Origin: Actinoalloteichus caeruleus DSM 43889 | GTDB taxonomy: Bacteria; Actinomycetota; Actinomycetes; Mycobacteriales; Pseudonocardiaceae | Reading direction: 5' to 3' | Length of the DNA stretch: 64,000 bases | Assembly: GCF_000429185.2 (NCBI RefSeq) | Contig: NZ_AUBJ02000001.1 | Coordinates: forward strand, 1,302,001-1,366,000 | Part shown: in pieces, positions 42,805-52,328 of the stretch | How positions within the stretch are numbered: the stretch's first letter is position 1 | Layout: each line of letters begins with the position of its first letter | Notes under the pieces: generated by a model | Seen by the model: only the letters and a program-made list of their open reading frames with translations | Databases searched by the model: none | Told to the model about the DNA's origin: nothing | Translations under genes and position numbers: made by a program

Positions 42805-43608
42805 TCACGGTGTGGGCACGTAGAAGTGCAGGGGTGAGTTCGGCCGGAAACCGATGCGTCGGTAGACCGGCGCGCCGGCGGCGGTGGCGTGCAGGGTGGC
42901 GCGGGTGAGCCCGGTGGCGCGAGCACCCTCGTGGAGCGCCCTGCGCGTCACGGCCTCCCCGAAGCCCTGCCGCTGAGCCTCGGGCGCGGTGGCCACGAGG
43001 GCGACGAACAGCCGGCCCGCGCACTCCATCGTCGCCGCCGCGCTCACCGGAACCCCGTCCCGGAGGGCCAGGTAGGCGTGCACACCCGCCTTCCACAGCT
43101 CGGACCCGTTCAGCCCGTCCCGGCCGTCCTCGAGGGCGAACCCGTAGGCACGGGAGTTCAGGTCCGCGTACGCCTCGAGCTGCTCGTCGGTGGTCACCCG
43201 CTCGAAGGTCAGACGCGGGTGCTCGGGTGCCGCCCCGTCCGGGACGTCGGCGCTCATCCCCATCCCGGAGAACGCGCGGGTCAGCCCGGCGCGGTCGGCC
43301 GCCTCGGGCAGCGCCCGGCGCGCGGCGTCGTCCAGCAGGTCCTCGAACAGCCACAGGTGCCCCGGACGGGACTTCCCGCGCATGATCCGCGCGGCCTCCC
43401 CCAACCGCTGGTCGAGCAACGCCGGGTCCACACCGACCTCGGTGAGGGTGAGGCAGTTCCAGAACGGGAAGCGCGACTCGGCCCACCGGACGGCCACTCC
43501 GGGGAGGTCCCGGACGTCGGCCGTCGGACTGGCGTCGAGCACCAGGCCGCGCCAGGCGGTGGCCAACTGCTCCACCGACTCCACCGTGTCCTCCAGCGTC
43601 TCGGTCAT
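42805..43608 (-). CDS. GNAT-family N-acetyltransferase
   Basis: A 267-residue protein whose C-terminal half is a GNAT domain: VALVATAPEAQRQGFGEAVTRRAL is the acetyl-CoA-binding motif A, followed by LHATAAGAPVYRRIGF of motif B. The N-terminal half (~1-130) is unrelated helical sequence, seen in several actinobacterial GNATs. The start is taken at the ATG at 43608; an ATG at 43659 would add 17 residues. Substrate unknown. It lies just beyond the cluster edge and lacks the AGGGG-type promoter. Confidence 0.82.
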   Translation of the reverse strand: MTETLEDTVESVEQLATAWRGLVLDASPTADVRDLPGVAVRWAESRFPFWNCLTLTEVGVDPALLDQRLGEAARIMRGKSRPGHLWLFEDLLDDAARRALPEAADRAGLTRAFSGMGMSADVPDGAAPEHPRLTFERVTTDEQLEAYADLNSRAYGFALEDGRDGLNGSELWKAGVHAYLALRDGVPVSAAATMECAGRLFVALVATAPEAQRQGFGEAVTRRALHEGARATGLTRATLHATAAGAPVYRRIGFRPNSPLHFYVPTP

Positions 43609-44267
43609 CCACCCAGATTCCCACCACGCGGCGGGCTGGCGGGCTCGCTCGTCGATCATGACCGCAATGCCCGACACGGTCCACCTGATCGGGTGAGGCG
43701 CGGGTCCCGCCAGGACGAAGCTCCGGCGGCTGGTGACCGCCGAGTCCCTGCCGACGAGGCGGCTCCTCGCATGCCGGCGCCCTCGGCCTCGACCACTCCC
43801 GTCGGGAGAACGGGCCAGACCTGCGGGCACCGTGTGCTCCCGCGACACATGCCGGGAGGACCAGCGCCCGGCCCCTGCCAGGCCGCTGCCCGCCTGGTGC
43901 TCGTTCCCCCGGCGTCGGCCCACCCGCCGATCGGGCCCGGGGGGGCCGGGCGGAGCACGGGCGTTCAGGCACCGGCGCTCCCGGCGTTCGCGGGTGTCGG
44001 GCGCTCGGGTTCGTGGCCCTCGGCCGCCCGCTGGCGGACGGTGCTGTTCGGGGTGTTCGCGGGCGGCGCACCGGGCGGCGCCGTCCTGCCCGTGCGCTCC
44101 CCCAGCGCACGGCCACGCCCGCCCTGGCCGGGGCACGGGGAGCTGGCGGGTGTCACCCGAACCAGGGGCCGGCAGCGGTGGGTGGCAGCGCGCACCCAGC
44201 CGTGGCGGAGAACGGGCTGATCCGCAGGGCCGCTGCGCAGAAGCGTGGGCAGCGGGTGACGTGGTGG
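43609..44267. other. Intergenic region, no gene supported
   Basis: About 660 bp between the GNAT gene and the DapA-like gene. Several short ORFs exist on both strands but are low-complexity Arg/Pro/Gly translations without family features. No convincing hairpin or operator was seen. It probably holds only the promoter of the GNAT gene near 43.65-43.75 kb. Confidence 0.5.
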
Positions 44268-45176
44268 TCAGGCCGGGAGCGCGACCGCCGCCAACGCGGC
44301 GCGCAGCCGTTGGAGGTCGGCGGGCGGTGCGGGGAGCAACGGACGGCGCACCGTGGCGTGCGGGATCACCCCGAGCTCGACGAGCGCGGCCTTGGCCATG
44401 ATCGCGCCCTGCGAGGTGCGCATCACCGCGTCCGCGAGGGGGAGCAGCCCGGACTGGAGCTCCCGCGCACGGGTGAGGTCTCCGGTGTGGACGGCTCCTA
44501 GGAGCTCGGCGTTGCGGCCGGCCGCGACATTGCCCACCACGCTGACCACACCCACCGCCCCGCACGCGAGGTAGGGCAGGTTCAGTTCGTCGATGCCGCA
44601 GTAGTAGGCCAGCGACGTACCGGCCATGACGGTCATCGCCTCGAACAGGTCCCCCTTGGCGTCCTTGACCGCGCGGATCAGGGGGTGGCCGGCGAGTTCC
44701 ACCAGCGTCGCGGCTTCCAGCGCGGTCCCGGTGCGCGCGGGGACGTCGTAGAGCATCACCGGGAGGCCGGTGGCCTCGGCGACCTCCGTGCAGTGGGCGA
44801 CGACCCCGGCCTGCGTCGGCCTGGAGTAGTAGGGGCAGACGAGCAGCAGCGCGTCGGCTCCGGCGGCTTCTGCCTGCCGTGCCTGGCGCACGCTGGCGGC
44901 GGTGTCGTGGGTGCCGACCCCGGCGATCACCCGAGCCCGGCTCCCGGTCCGGGCGGCCACGGTCCGCACCAGCCAGGCGGTCTCCGCGTCGGTGAGGGTG
45001 GGGGCCTCACCGGTGGTCCCGCCGACGACGATCCCGTCGCACCCGTTGTCCACCAGGTGGTCGACCAGCGTGAGGAGAGCGGGTTCGCTGATCGCCCCGT
45101 CGGGGCGCATCGGCGTCACCATCGCGACGAGGTTCGTGCCGAACACGAGGTGGGCGGGGATCGACGGGTCGGTCAT
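44268..45176 (-). CDS. Dihydrodipicolinate synthase family aldolase (DapA-like)
   Basis: A 302-residue (beta/alpha)8 lyase of the DapA/NAL family. Visible are GGTTGEAPTLTDAE (pyruvate-binding loop), CPYYSRPTQAGVVAH, YDVPARTG with the relay Tyr, and the Schiff-base lysine in AVKDAKGD. The sequence is close to standard 4-hydroxy-tetrahydrodipicolinate synthases, the first step of the lysine/diaminopimelate branch. It stands alone rather than with other dap genes and is divergent from a LysR regulator 72 bp away, so a substrate-inducible aldolase of the same family is also possible. Confidence 0.88.
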   Translation of the reverse strand: MTDPSIPAHLVFGTNLVAMVTPMRPDGAISEPALLTLVDHLVDNGCDGIVVGGTTGEAPTLTDAETAWLVRTVAARTGSRARVIAGVGTHDTAASVRQARQAEAAGADALLLVCPYYSRPTQAGVVAHCTEVAEATGLPVMLYDVPARTGTALEAATLVELAGHPLIRAVKDAKGDLFEAMTVMAGTSLAYYCGIDELNLPYLACGAVGVVSVVGNVAAGRNAELLGAVHTGDLTRARELQSGLLPLADAVMRTSQGAIMAKAALVELGVIPHATVRRPLLPAPPADLQRLRAALAAVALPA

Positions 45177-45248
45177 GCCTCGATCCTGTCGATGCCCATA
45201 CCTGCGGTCCAGCGAGGGTTTCTTGCCGGTACCGCGTAGCATCCCTTC

Positions 45249-46160
45249 GTGATCGACGTCGTTGGCCTGCGGGCGCTGCGGTCGGTGGCCGCTCTCGGCA
45301 GCCTGGTGCGCGCGGCCGACCAGCTCGGGTTCACGGCCTCCGCGGTTTCCCAGCAGATCAAGCGGTTGGAACGCCAGCTCGGGGTCCCCGTGCTCTCCCC
45401 GGCTGGCCGAGGGGTGGTGCTCACGCCGGCCGGGCAGGCCCTCGTCGACCGCGCACCCGAGGTGTTCCAGGCGCTGGAACGGTGCGCCGACGCCGCCCAG
45501 TCGGTGGCGGACGGCGCTCCACGCGGGGTGATCCGGGTGGTCGCCTTCTCCACCGCCGTTCGAGGACTGCTCGCCCCCGCCCTCCCCCGTCTGTCGTCGA
45601 ACTGCCCCGACCTCCGGCCGAGGATCACCGAACAGGACCCCGAGGAGGCCCTGCACAGCGTCGACGCCGGTACGGCCGATCTCGCCCTGGTCCACGACGC
45701 CGACGGGTTGCCGACCGCGCTGCCGCCCTCCCTCGTCCAGCGCCACGTCCACACCGACGTCGGCGACGTCGTCATGCACCGGACGCACCCGCTCGCGCGG
45801 TGCGACGCGCCCCTCGCGGAGACCGACCTGGCGAGCCACAGCTGGGTGACGAGCCCGCCCGGCACCGTCTGCCACCAGTGGTTCCGGCGGCTGTTCGCCC
45901 AGGCACCCGAGGAGCCCGACGTGCGGCACCTGATCGACGACTTCGCCACCCAGCTGTCCCTGGTCTCATCCGGTGAGGTCGTCGCGCTGGTCCCTCGCCT
46001 GGCCCGCCCTCCGCTGGGGGCGGAGCTGGTAGCCCGCCCGCTGCGGCGGCAACCGAAGCGTGAGGTCCATGCGGCGTGGCGGCGCAGCGCCGACACCAGC
46101 CCGGCGATCCGCGCGCTGCTCGCCGAACTGGGGTTTCCGGATTCGGGCCGGCCACGGTAG
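45249..46160 (+). CDS. LysR-family transcriptional regulator
   Basis: A 303-residue LysR-type regulator. The N-terminal winged helix (DVVGLRALRSVAALGS, then RAADQLGFTASAVSQQIKRLE) is followed by the ligand-binding domain (GVIRVVAFSTAVRGLLAPAL). It starts at GTG 45249 and is transcribed away from the DapA-like gene, the classical LysR arrangement with a 72-bp shared gap, so it probably controls that gene and itself. The ligand is not predictable. Confidence 0.9.
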   Translation: MIDVVGLRALRSVAALGSLVRAADQLGFTASAVSQQIKRLERQLGVPVLSPAGRGVVLTPAGQALVDRAPEVFQALERCADAAQSVADGAPRGVIRVVAFSTAVRGLLAPALPRLSSNCPDLRPRITEQDPEEALHSVDAGTADLALVHDADGLPTALPPSLVQRHVHTDVGDVVMHRTHPLARCDAPLAETDLASHSWVTSPPGTVCHQWFRRLFAQAPEEPDVRHLIDDFATQLSLVSSGEVVALVPRLARPPLGAELVARPLRRQPKREVHAAWRRSADTSPAIRALLAELGFPDSGRPR

Positions 46161-46876
46161 TTGGATGTCGAATCGGGTGGGCACGGTCAGGCCGCCCCGG
46201 CGGTGTGGTGTTCCGCGTTCGTGAGGAAGCCGGCCTGGCACCTCTCGCTCGTTCACATCCACTGCCCCGCGCCCCCTCCACTGAGGTCGATGTTCCTCAC
46301 GGGGCCACCGGTCGACCACCGTGGTGTCGTCAGAGCAGGACGGAACGAGGGCGTCCGGTCACGGCGGACAACCGACGCCTGACCGGGGGTGGGTGGGTGG
46401 GTGGTGTCGACGGTTCGCGAGGAGGCGCGGGCGGACGATTGGGGGATTGGTTCGTTCGGGACTGAAGGCACGGAACGTGTCATCGTGTGTGGGCGCTCAG
46501 GGGCCTGTCTCGGTACGGACTGGTTCTCCGCGAGTCCGTACCGCCCGGCAGTCCGATCACACTGGCGATCGGTCCCGAGGCGGTGTCGAAAACCCGAGCG
46601 GGGAACCGCTCCGCGCCCCGTGGCGACGTGCCACGAGAAACGGAGCGGCGCCCGTTCCGGCGGCCCACTCCCCCTCGGCGGGGCGAGGACCTCCGCCCTG
46701 AGCTCACGACGTCCTTCCCGGATGCGACCTGGAGCCGATCCTCGGACCGGCGCCAGCACGTGGGGACCTCCGGCGTCAGTGCCGCGCGGCGGTTCGGGTG
46801 CGGCGCTCGCCGTCCCAGGGTCCGACCAGGCGGGTCACGGCCGGAAGCCCCCGTTCCCGCCCGCCGCGCACCCGCG
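46161..46876. other. Convergent intergenic region with a strong hairpin
   Basis: About 715 bp between the ends of the LysR gene and the lipoprotein peptidase gene. It contains the 11-bp perfect stem-loop at 46511-46543 and a smaller dyad near 46586. No ORF in it has recognisable family features. Confidence 0.5.
46511..46543. terminator. 11-bp perfect stem-loop between convergent genes
   Basis: CGGTACGGACT (46511-46521) pairs perfectly with AGTCCGTACCG (46533-46543) around an 11-nt loop. It lies in the gap between two convergent genes and has no U-tract. A bidirectional terminator is the simplest reading. Confidence 0.5.
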
Positions 46877-48448
46877 TCACAGGGAGCAGGTGGCGCCTTC
46901 CGCTGGCACCTGGAGGTTGATCAGGTACTCGGCGGCGATCTCGTCGACGCAGGGATTCGTTCCCAAGTTGACGATGCCGTGCCCCTCCCCTTCGACGGTG
47001 AGCAGCGCGCTGCCGAGGCTGTCGGCGAGCACCTGGGCTCCGGCGTGGGGCGTGGTCGGGTCGCCGGTGATGGAGACGACGAGGGTGTCGGGCAGCCCCT
47101 CGATGTCCTGGGCGTAGGGGAACCCGAGGTTCGGTTCGGCGGGCCAGTGCTCACAGGTGTCGCGGGCTCCGCCGGTGACGTCGACGCCGGGGTCCATGAA
47201 GGGCGCGGCCTCGTGGATCGCGGTGCGCAGCCGTCCACCTTCCTCCGGGGTGAGCCGGTCCTCGTCCAGGCAGTTGATGGCGTAGTTGGCCTCGGCGAAG
47301 TTCGTCCAGCGGCCCTCCGGGTCGCGGCCGCCGAAGTCGTGGTTCATCTGGAGCAGCTCGTCGCCCCGTCCGTCCTCGATCTCGGCGATTCCAGCGATGA
47401 TCCGGGGCCACGCGTCCTCGGTGTACAGGCCGGTGATGACGCCTCCGATGGCCTCGTCGAAGCCGAGTTCCGCGTCGAGCGCGGGCACGGGGTCGACGTA
47501 CAACGGCTGGACGAGGTCCTGGAACACCTCGGTCGCTCGGTCCGGGTCGGGACCGAGCGGGCAGTCCTCCCGCTCGGCGCAGCGCGCGGCCATGCGGTCG
47601 AAGGCGGCCTGGAATCCGGCGTAGGCGCTGACCCGCCGTTCGACGGTGCCCTGTGTGGGGTCACCGGCGCCGTCCAGCAGCATGGCCCGCACGTTCTGGG
47701 GGAACTGTTCGGCGTACACCGCGCCGAGGCGGGTTCCGTAGCTCTGCCCCAGGAAGGTGAGTTCGTCGTCGCCGAGGACGGCGCGCAGCACGTCGATGTC
47801 GCGGGCCGCGTCCCGGGTGCCGACGTGGGCGAGGACGTCGAGCCCCCCGGAGCCTTCCGCGCACCGCTCGACCAGCCGTCGGGTGTCCTCCTCGGTGAAC
47901 TGGGCCGTCGTGCCCTGCGCGGTGAGGGGGACCGCGCCGCGGTCGGCCTCCTCGTCGGAGTAGCAGTCGATCGCGGGGGTCGAGGCGCCCACGCCACGCG
48001 GGTCGAGGCCCACCAGGTCGAACCGTTCGGTCAACGGGCTGTCCTTGAGCGTCAGCGCCGCGAAGGCGGCGCCGAACAGTCCCGATCCGCCTGGCCCGCC
48101 GGGGTTGGTCACCAGTGAGCCCACCGCGTCGCCGGAGGCGGGCAGCCGTAGGACGGCGACGTGGATGGTCCGGCCGCCGGGTTCGTCGTAGTCCAGCGGC
48201 ACCTCGAGGCGCGCGCACTCCAACCCGTCGCTGAGGGCGTAGACGCTGGACTCGGTGGAGGTCGTCGCGTACTCGTCGCACTCCTCCCAGGCGAGTTCCT
48301 GGTCGTGGAACGCCTCGAGACCGGAGGGTGTTGGCGAGGTGGGAGGGGCGGACGGTTCGGATTCCGGGGCGACGCAGCCGGCGAGTGGCACGAGTAGCGC
48401 GGTCGTCGCGACGCCGACCCTCGCGCGGGCGGAGGAGCGTGGGTGCAA
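46877..48448 (-). CDS. Secreted lipoprotein alpha/beta-hydrolase (tripeptidyl aminopeptidase type)
   Basis: A 523-residue serine hydrolase resembling the SlpD/SlpE and TAP-type peptidases of actinomycetes. It starts at TTG 48448 behind GAGGAAAGG and has a lipoprotein signal with lipobox LAGC (~25), so it should be anchored outside the membrane. Features: VTNPGGPGGSG oxyanion region, nucleophile GQSYG, the acid in TGDPTTP and His in EGHGIVN, and the TAP-like C-terminal domain. It probably trims N-terminal tripeptides from exported peptides. Confidence 0.88.
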   Translation of the reverse strand: MHPRSSARARVGVATTALLVPLAGCVAPESEPSAPPTSPTPSGLEAFHDQELAWEECDEYATTSTESSVYALSDGLECARLEVPLDYDEPGGRTIHVAVLRLPASGDAVGSLVTNPGGPGGSGLFGAAFAALTLKDSPLTERFDLVGLDPRGVGASTPAIDCYSDEEADRGAVPLTAQGTTAQFTEEDTRRLVERCAEGSGGLDVLAHVGTRDAARDIDVLRAVLGDDELTFLGQSYGTRLGAVYAEQFPQNVRAMLLDGAGDPTQGTVERRVSAYAGFQAAFDRMAARCAEREDCPLGPDPDRATEVFQDLVQPLYVDPVPALDAELGFDEAIGGVITGLYTEDAWPRIIAGIAEIEDGRGDELLQMNHDFGGRDPEGRWTNFAEANYAINCLDEDRLTPEEGGRLRTAIHEAAPFMDPGVDVTGGARDTCEHWPAEPNLGFPYAQDIEGLPDTLVVSITGDPTTPHAGAQVLADSLGSALLTVEGEGHGIVNLGTNPCVDEIAAEYLINLQVPAEGATCSL

Positions 48449-48666
48449 GGGGATCCTTTCCTCGGTCGACGGCGCGTGGCGCGTCGAGGTGGGGTGTTCC
48501 TGGCCGTGGACGCGGGGACCGGGGGCGGCTGCCGGTGCGCTCGCGGCGGCGGACGCCTCAGCGTGCGGTGCGTGCTTCGGCCCGGTTGGACTGGCGCGGG
48601 TGGGCGCGCCACCCGCATCACGCTGGCGTGGTCGCCGTACCCGCCGCCGGGGTGGGCTGGACGGGA

Positions 48667-48857
48667 TCAGGTCGTGGCGCGTGTGACGAGGACGACGATC
48701 TCGATGGCCTGACCGGCCCCGAAGCTGGGGGCAGCGTGCTCACCGCCTCCCGGCCCTGCCGGCCCAGGTCGTTGAGGTCACGTTCGATGCGTTCGTAGTC
48801 GAAGCCCTTCATGCTGAGCGGGTAGGAGCGGGTCCGGTACGCCCGGAGCCGGGTCAT
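48667..48857 (-). CDS. Small DUF4177-like protein, apparent frameshift
   Basis: A gene for a ~63-residue protein. It starts at ATG 48857 behind GAGGAC and reads YRTRSYPLSMKGFDYERIE, then DLNDLGRQG and EAVSTL, then loses frame at the G5 run at 48727-48731. One extra base gives PSFGAGQAIEIVVLVTRATT and a stop at 48667, completing a pattern typical of short actinobacterial DUF4177 proteins. In the given sequence the frame continues as Ser/Arg/Pro-rich nonsense to 48618. Function of the family is unknown. Confidence 0.7.
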
Positions 48858-50063
48858 CGCGTGTCCTCATCGGTTCTGGGAGCGAGCCGGCGGTGCGCGC
48901 TCCTGGTGGGTGGTGGAACCGGCAGGTGAGCACGGGCGTCCTGGGCGTCGGGTCCCGTCGGACGGCCGGGCCGACGGTGGGCGGGAAGGTGCCTTGCCGC
49001 GGGGATGTCGAGGCCAGGCGTGGTGACGGGGCGAGGTCGCCGCGCTCCTCCGGTCGCCCCGGCGCGGCTGGTCAGGCCTCGGGGCTGGAGGTCGGCCCAC
49101 GGGGTGGACGTCGTTGGTCCGGGCGGTCGATGGGCGTGAACGCCGGGGCCGGCCGGGGCGGCCGGCGACGGGGACTGGCCCCTTCACGGGGTTTCCGGTC
49201 CCGGGGCCGGTGCCGAAGGCGTGCGACAGGTGCCCGCGTCGGCGGGCGTCACGTCCCCGCACGCGTCGCGGGAGCGTTGTCCTGCCGTCGGGCGGGCGCG
49301 GACCACGGGGCCCGCTGGTGCGCGGCGACGGGTGTCGCGCGCCCGGGCAGCCGGTCCCACCGTCGTGGCCGACCGGTGCTCGTGGGCCGGAGGCGGCGGC
49401 TCCCCGTGGGTGGTCGCGTCGTACGGCGCGTGGTGGTGGTCATGCCCCCATCCCAGCCGTCGGGCCGCTCCCCCGGCAGTGTGGCCGCGTCATGATCTGG
49501 CCGTGACATCTCGAGGGTCGAGGCGTGACGTGATGTCACTGGTGGGTGGCACGGAGCTCGACTCGCCCCAGGCCATCAGTGTCATCCGGGCCAGCTGACC
49601 CCGTCACCGCGCGGCTGGCCACCCCGCTCCACCTCGGGTCGCGCCGCTCAGCGGTCCGGGGCGGCGCGATGCCAGCGTGCGCCAGCCAAGCTCCCCGCGT
49701 CGCCGCTGCGGAACGGCGGTCGACCAACCCCGGGCCGATCACGTTGCGTGACGTCGAGTACTCGTGGTCCACCGCCGCGCCCCCGGGTGGACCAGCCCAC
49801 CTCGCCGGAGGGCCCGAACCGAGCCGGGCACCGGGCGGCAGGCCACACCCGACCGGCCGTGGGATCCGGCATTCAGGCGTTTCTCCGCCTTCCCACCGTT
49901 TTCACCCTTCAGTGTGGTGTCCATTCTTTCACTACTCGCGGTGGTCCTTTTCTGGAATAGTCGTCCCCGTCGCCGAGGAGCACCAGATCCGCAATCGCGG
50001 CGAAGTTTCGGGTTTCTCGTTCCCCTTCCGCGGTGGGCGAGACCGAGGAAAGGTGACCGTTCG
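48858..50063. other. Long intergenic region before the EF-hand operon
   Basis: About 1.2 kb with no gene I can support. The part from ~49870 to 50000 is distinctly less GC-rich and T-rich on the plus strand, as expected for the promoter region of the EF-hand operon. ORFs in this region are Arg/Pro/Gly-rich translations with no family resemblance. Confidence 0.5.
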
Positions 50064-50600
50064 ATGCGGAAAGAAGCGGTGAGCCGGATCAGGCTCGTCT
50101 TCGACCTGCTCGACACCAATGGTGACGGCCATGTGGAGTCCGGTGACTTCGAGCTCATGGCCGACCGGGTCGTCCAGGCCTCTCCCGACATCAGTGACGC
50201 GGCCGGTGAGACGCTGCGATCGACCTTCCACGGGTTCTGGCGCGCGCTGGTCACCGAGCTGGACAGCGACGGCGACGGCAGGGTGAGCTTCGACGAGTAC
50301 GCGGTATGCGTGCTGTCACCGGACCGTTTCCACGCTCCCATCAGCGCCTTCGCGGCAGCGCTCGCCGGCCTTGGTGACCGCGACCAGGACGGGCTTGTCA
50401 CACGTCCCGACTTCGTCGCGCTCATGCGGGCAATCGGATTCGAGGAGGGCAGGATCAACGCCCTCTTCGACGACCTCCAGCCCACGGCCTCGGACCGGAT
50501 ACCGGCGGCGACGTGGGTGGAGGCCGTCATCGACTTCTACAGCCCGACCAGGAGCGGTGTCGCGGGCGACCGCCTCGTCGGCGACTCCGCCGCGCCCTGA
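50064..50600 (+). CDS. EF-hand calcium-binding protein (calerythrin/CASP-like)
   Basis: A 178-residue protein of the sarcoplasmic-calcium-binding type found in actinomycetes. Three canonical EF-hand loops are visible: DTNGDGHVESGDF (~17), DSDGDGRVSFDEY (~68) and DRDQDGLVTRPDF (~112). The fourth position (~IPAATWVEAVI) is degenerate. The ATG at 50064 follows GAGGAAAGG at about 10 nt. It opens a four-gene set spaced by 27 bp and then by two 4-bp overlaps, implying one transcript. No signal peptide; probably a cytoplasmic calcium sensor or buffer. Confidence 0.9.
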   Translation: MRKEAVSRIRLVFDLLDTNGDGHVESGDFELMADRVVQASPDISDAAGETLRSTFHGFWRALVTELDSDGDGRVSFDEYAVCVLSPDRFHAPISAFAAALAGLGDRDQDGLVTRPDFVALMRAIGFEEGRINALFDDLQPTASDRIPAATWVEAVIDFYSPTRSGVAGDRLVGDSAAP

Positions 50601-50627
50601 TCCGTGGAACGGAACGGAGATATTCCC

Positions 50628-51715
50628 ATGACTCCAGTGGTCGGACTCGCCGTCGGGCGGGGAACGGGCCCAGAACTGGCGTCCGCATTCGAGCGCGTAC
50701 TCCTCACGCTCGCCGAGATGAATTCGGTTGGCGTGCGCATCGAACGGTCGCCGCGCCGCTACCATTCCTATGTCTCCCTCCGCGATGAGGGCGATGCCGA
50801 GCGGATCCGCGGGCTCACGCACGAGGACGCGGAGCACTACGAGGAGTTCTGCCGCACCCAGGCCCAGCTCGGAACCAGGGTGATCTTCCGGACGGCGATC
50901 AACGCCCAGTCGCTGTACCTGGTCCGGCAACGGTTGCACGCGGTCAAGGTCGACCTCATCGCGGACCAGGGCACCTCCCTGTTGCTGGTCCGGGACCAGA
51001 CACAGGGTTTCTACAGCGGCGAGAACACCCACACCCCGGGCGCCGTCCAGCGGACGATGACCTTCAGCAAGGAGACCACGGAGACGATCATCAGGTTCGC
51101 CCTGCGGCGCGCACGCCGGCAGTGGCCCGACGAATCGGCCGATCGCATCGTCATGGCGTACAAGTTCCACCTGCTCGACGGCGCGCTCGGTGAGTGGGTC
51201 GCCGAGATCGCGGGGCGGCTCGGCGTGGACATCGGGTTGTTCCAGCCGGACACCGTGAACCGGAACCTGATCGAGCAGGGGTTGCCGGGGCGCACGCTGG
51301 TCATCGCCGGGAACGAGTGGGCAGACATCATGCACGTCGTCCTGCTGGACCGCTTCGGCTTCGAACGGCAGGAGAACCGGTGCACCGAGAACGTCTACCT
51401 GCACCCCGACGTCGAGGGGTTGGTGGAGTACCAGACGGTGCACGGTTCGGCCGATGACCTGGCTGGGCGGGACAGGGTGAACCCGGTCGCCACGATCCGG
51501 GCGGCCTCGGCGATCGCCGAGGAGCACGTCGGCTGCCAGGGCGCGGTGGCGGCGGTGGACGGGGCGCTGGCGGCGCTGCTGGACAGGGGCGTGAGCACGC
51601 CCGACCTCGGTGGTCGGCACTCGACGACGGAGGTGGTGGACGCACTGCTCGAGGAGCTCGGCGCGCGGGGGCCGCCGGTTCGTCCCCGTTGGCGGCCGTG
51701 GCGGCCGAGGAATGA
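50628..51715 (+). CDS. Isopropylmalate/isocitrate dehydrogenase-like enzyme, apparent frameshift near C-terminus
   Basis: A divergent member of the beta-decarboxylating dehydrogenase superfamily. Recognisable are GLAVGRGTGPEL (in place of GDGIGPE), LVRDQTQGFYSGENT, the lysine segment MAYKFHLLDGAL, AGNEWADIM (metal Asp) and VHGSADDLAGRDRVNPVATI. Residues usually binding the malate carboxylate are altered, so the substrate probably differs from isopropylmalate. As given, the frame reads on to 52064 inside the next gene; one extra G in the G5 run at 51667-51671 ends it at TGA 51713-51715 with an ATGA overlap (362 residues). That corrected end is annotated here. Confidence 0.8.
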
Positions 51716-52328
51716 CCTCCTCGGCCGGCACCGCGCTGGTCGTCATGGACATGCAGAACGACTTCTGCGTCGGCCCGGGCGTGGAGTCGCGGTTCGGTGG
51801 GAGGCTCGACGTCCTCAGCGCCGCGATCACGGGCACCGTCCGGGCGGTGGCGGCCGCGAGGGCGCGCGGAACGGAGGTCGTCTTCGTGCGCCTCCACGGC
51901 GACGTGGCGTTCCAGGGGCCGAGTTGGCGCCGGAGGAATCTGCTGCTGGACAAGCCGACCAAGTGTCGGGCAGGCTCCTGGGGAGCGGATTTCCACGCGG
52001 TCTCACCGGAACCGGCGGACCGTGTCTTCACCAAACGAGCCTGTTTCGACGCCTTCCTCAGTGACGGGTTCGCCGACCACCTCGCGCGTCAGGGGACCGA
52101 GCACCTGGTGTTCGTCGGACTCTACGCCGACGTGTGCGTGGACTCCACCGCGCGGACGGCGTTCCAGCGCGGTCTCCACGTCACCGTGCTGACGGACTGC
52201 ACCACCAGCCTGCACCTGCCGGACGAGACGACCTTCCGGTTCATGAGAACCGTCTACGGGGCGCGCACCACCTCCCACGACAGGCCGGAGGTGTGGTCGC
52301 CCCCCTTGAGCGAAGTGAGGACACGTGA
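51712..52328 (+). CDS. Isochorismatase-like cysteine hydrolase, apparent frameshift near C-terminus
   Basis: A ~205-residue hydrolase of the isochorismatase/nicotinamidase superfamily. The Asp-Lys-Cys triad is visible as VVMDMQNDFC, VFTKRACFDAF and LYADVCVDSTA, so an amidase or carbamoylase activity is more likely than vinyl-ether hydrolysis. It starts at ATG 51712 inside the ATGA overlap. As given, the frame runs on to 52440; one extra C in the C6 run at 52300-52305 ends it at TGA 52326-52328, a GTGA overlap with the next gene. The unit fits with two enzymes and a methyltransferase making or modifying a small molecule. Confidence 0.82.

Noticed and set aside
42805-44565. 586-codon frame including the GNAT gene
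   Set aside because: The part upstream of 43608 is low-complexity sequence; only the C-terminal 267 residues look like a protein.
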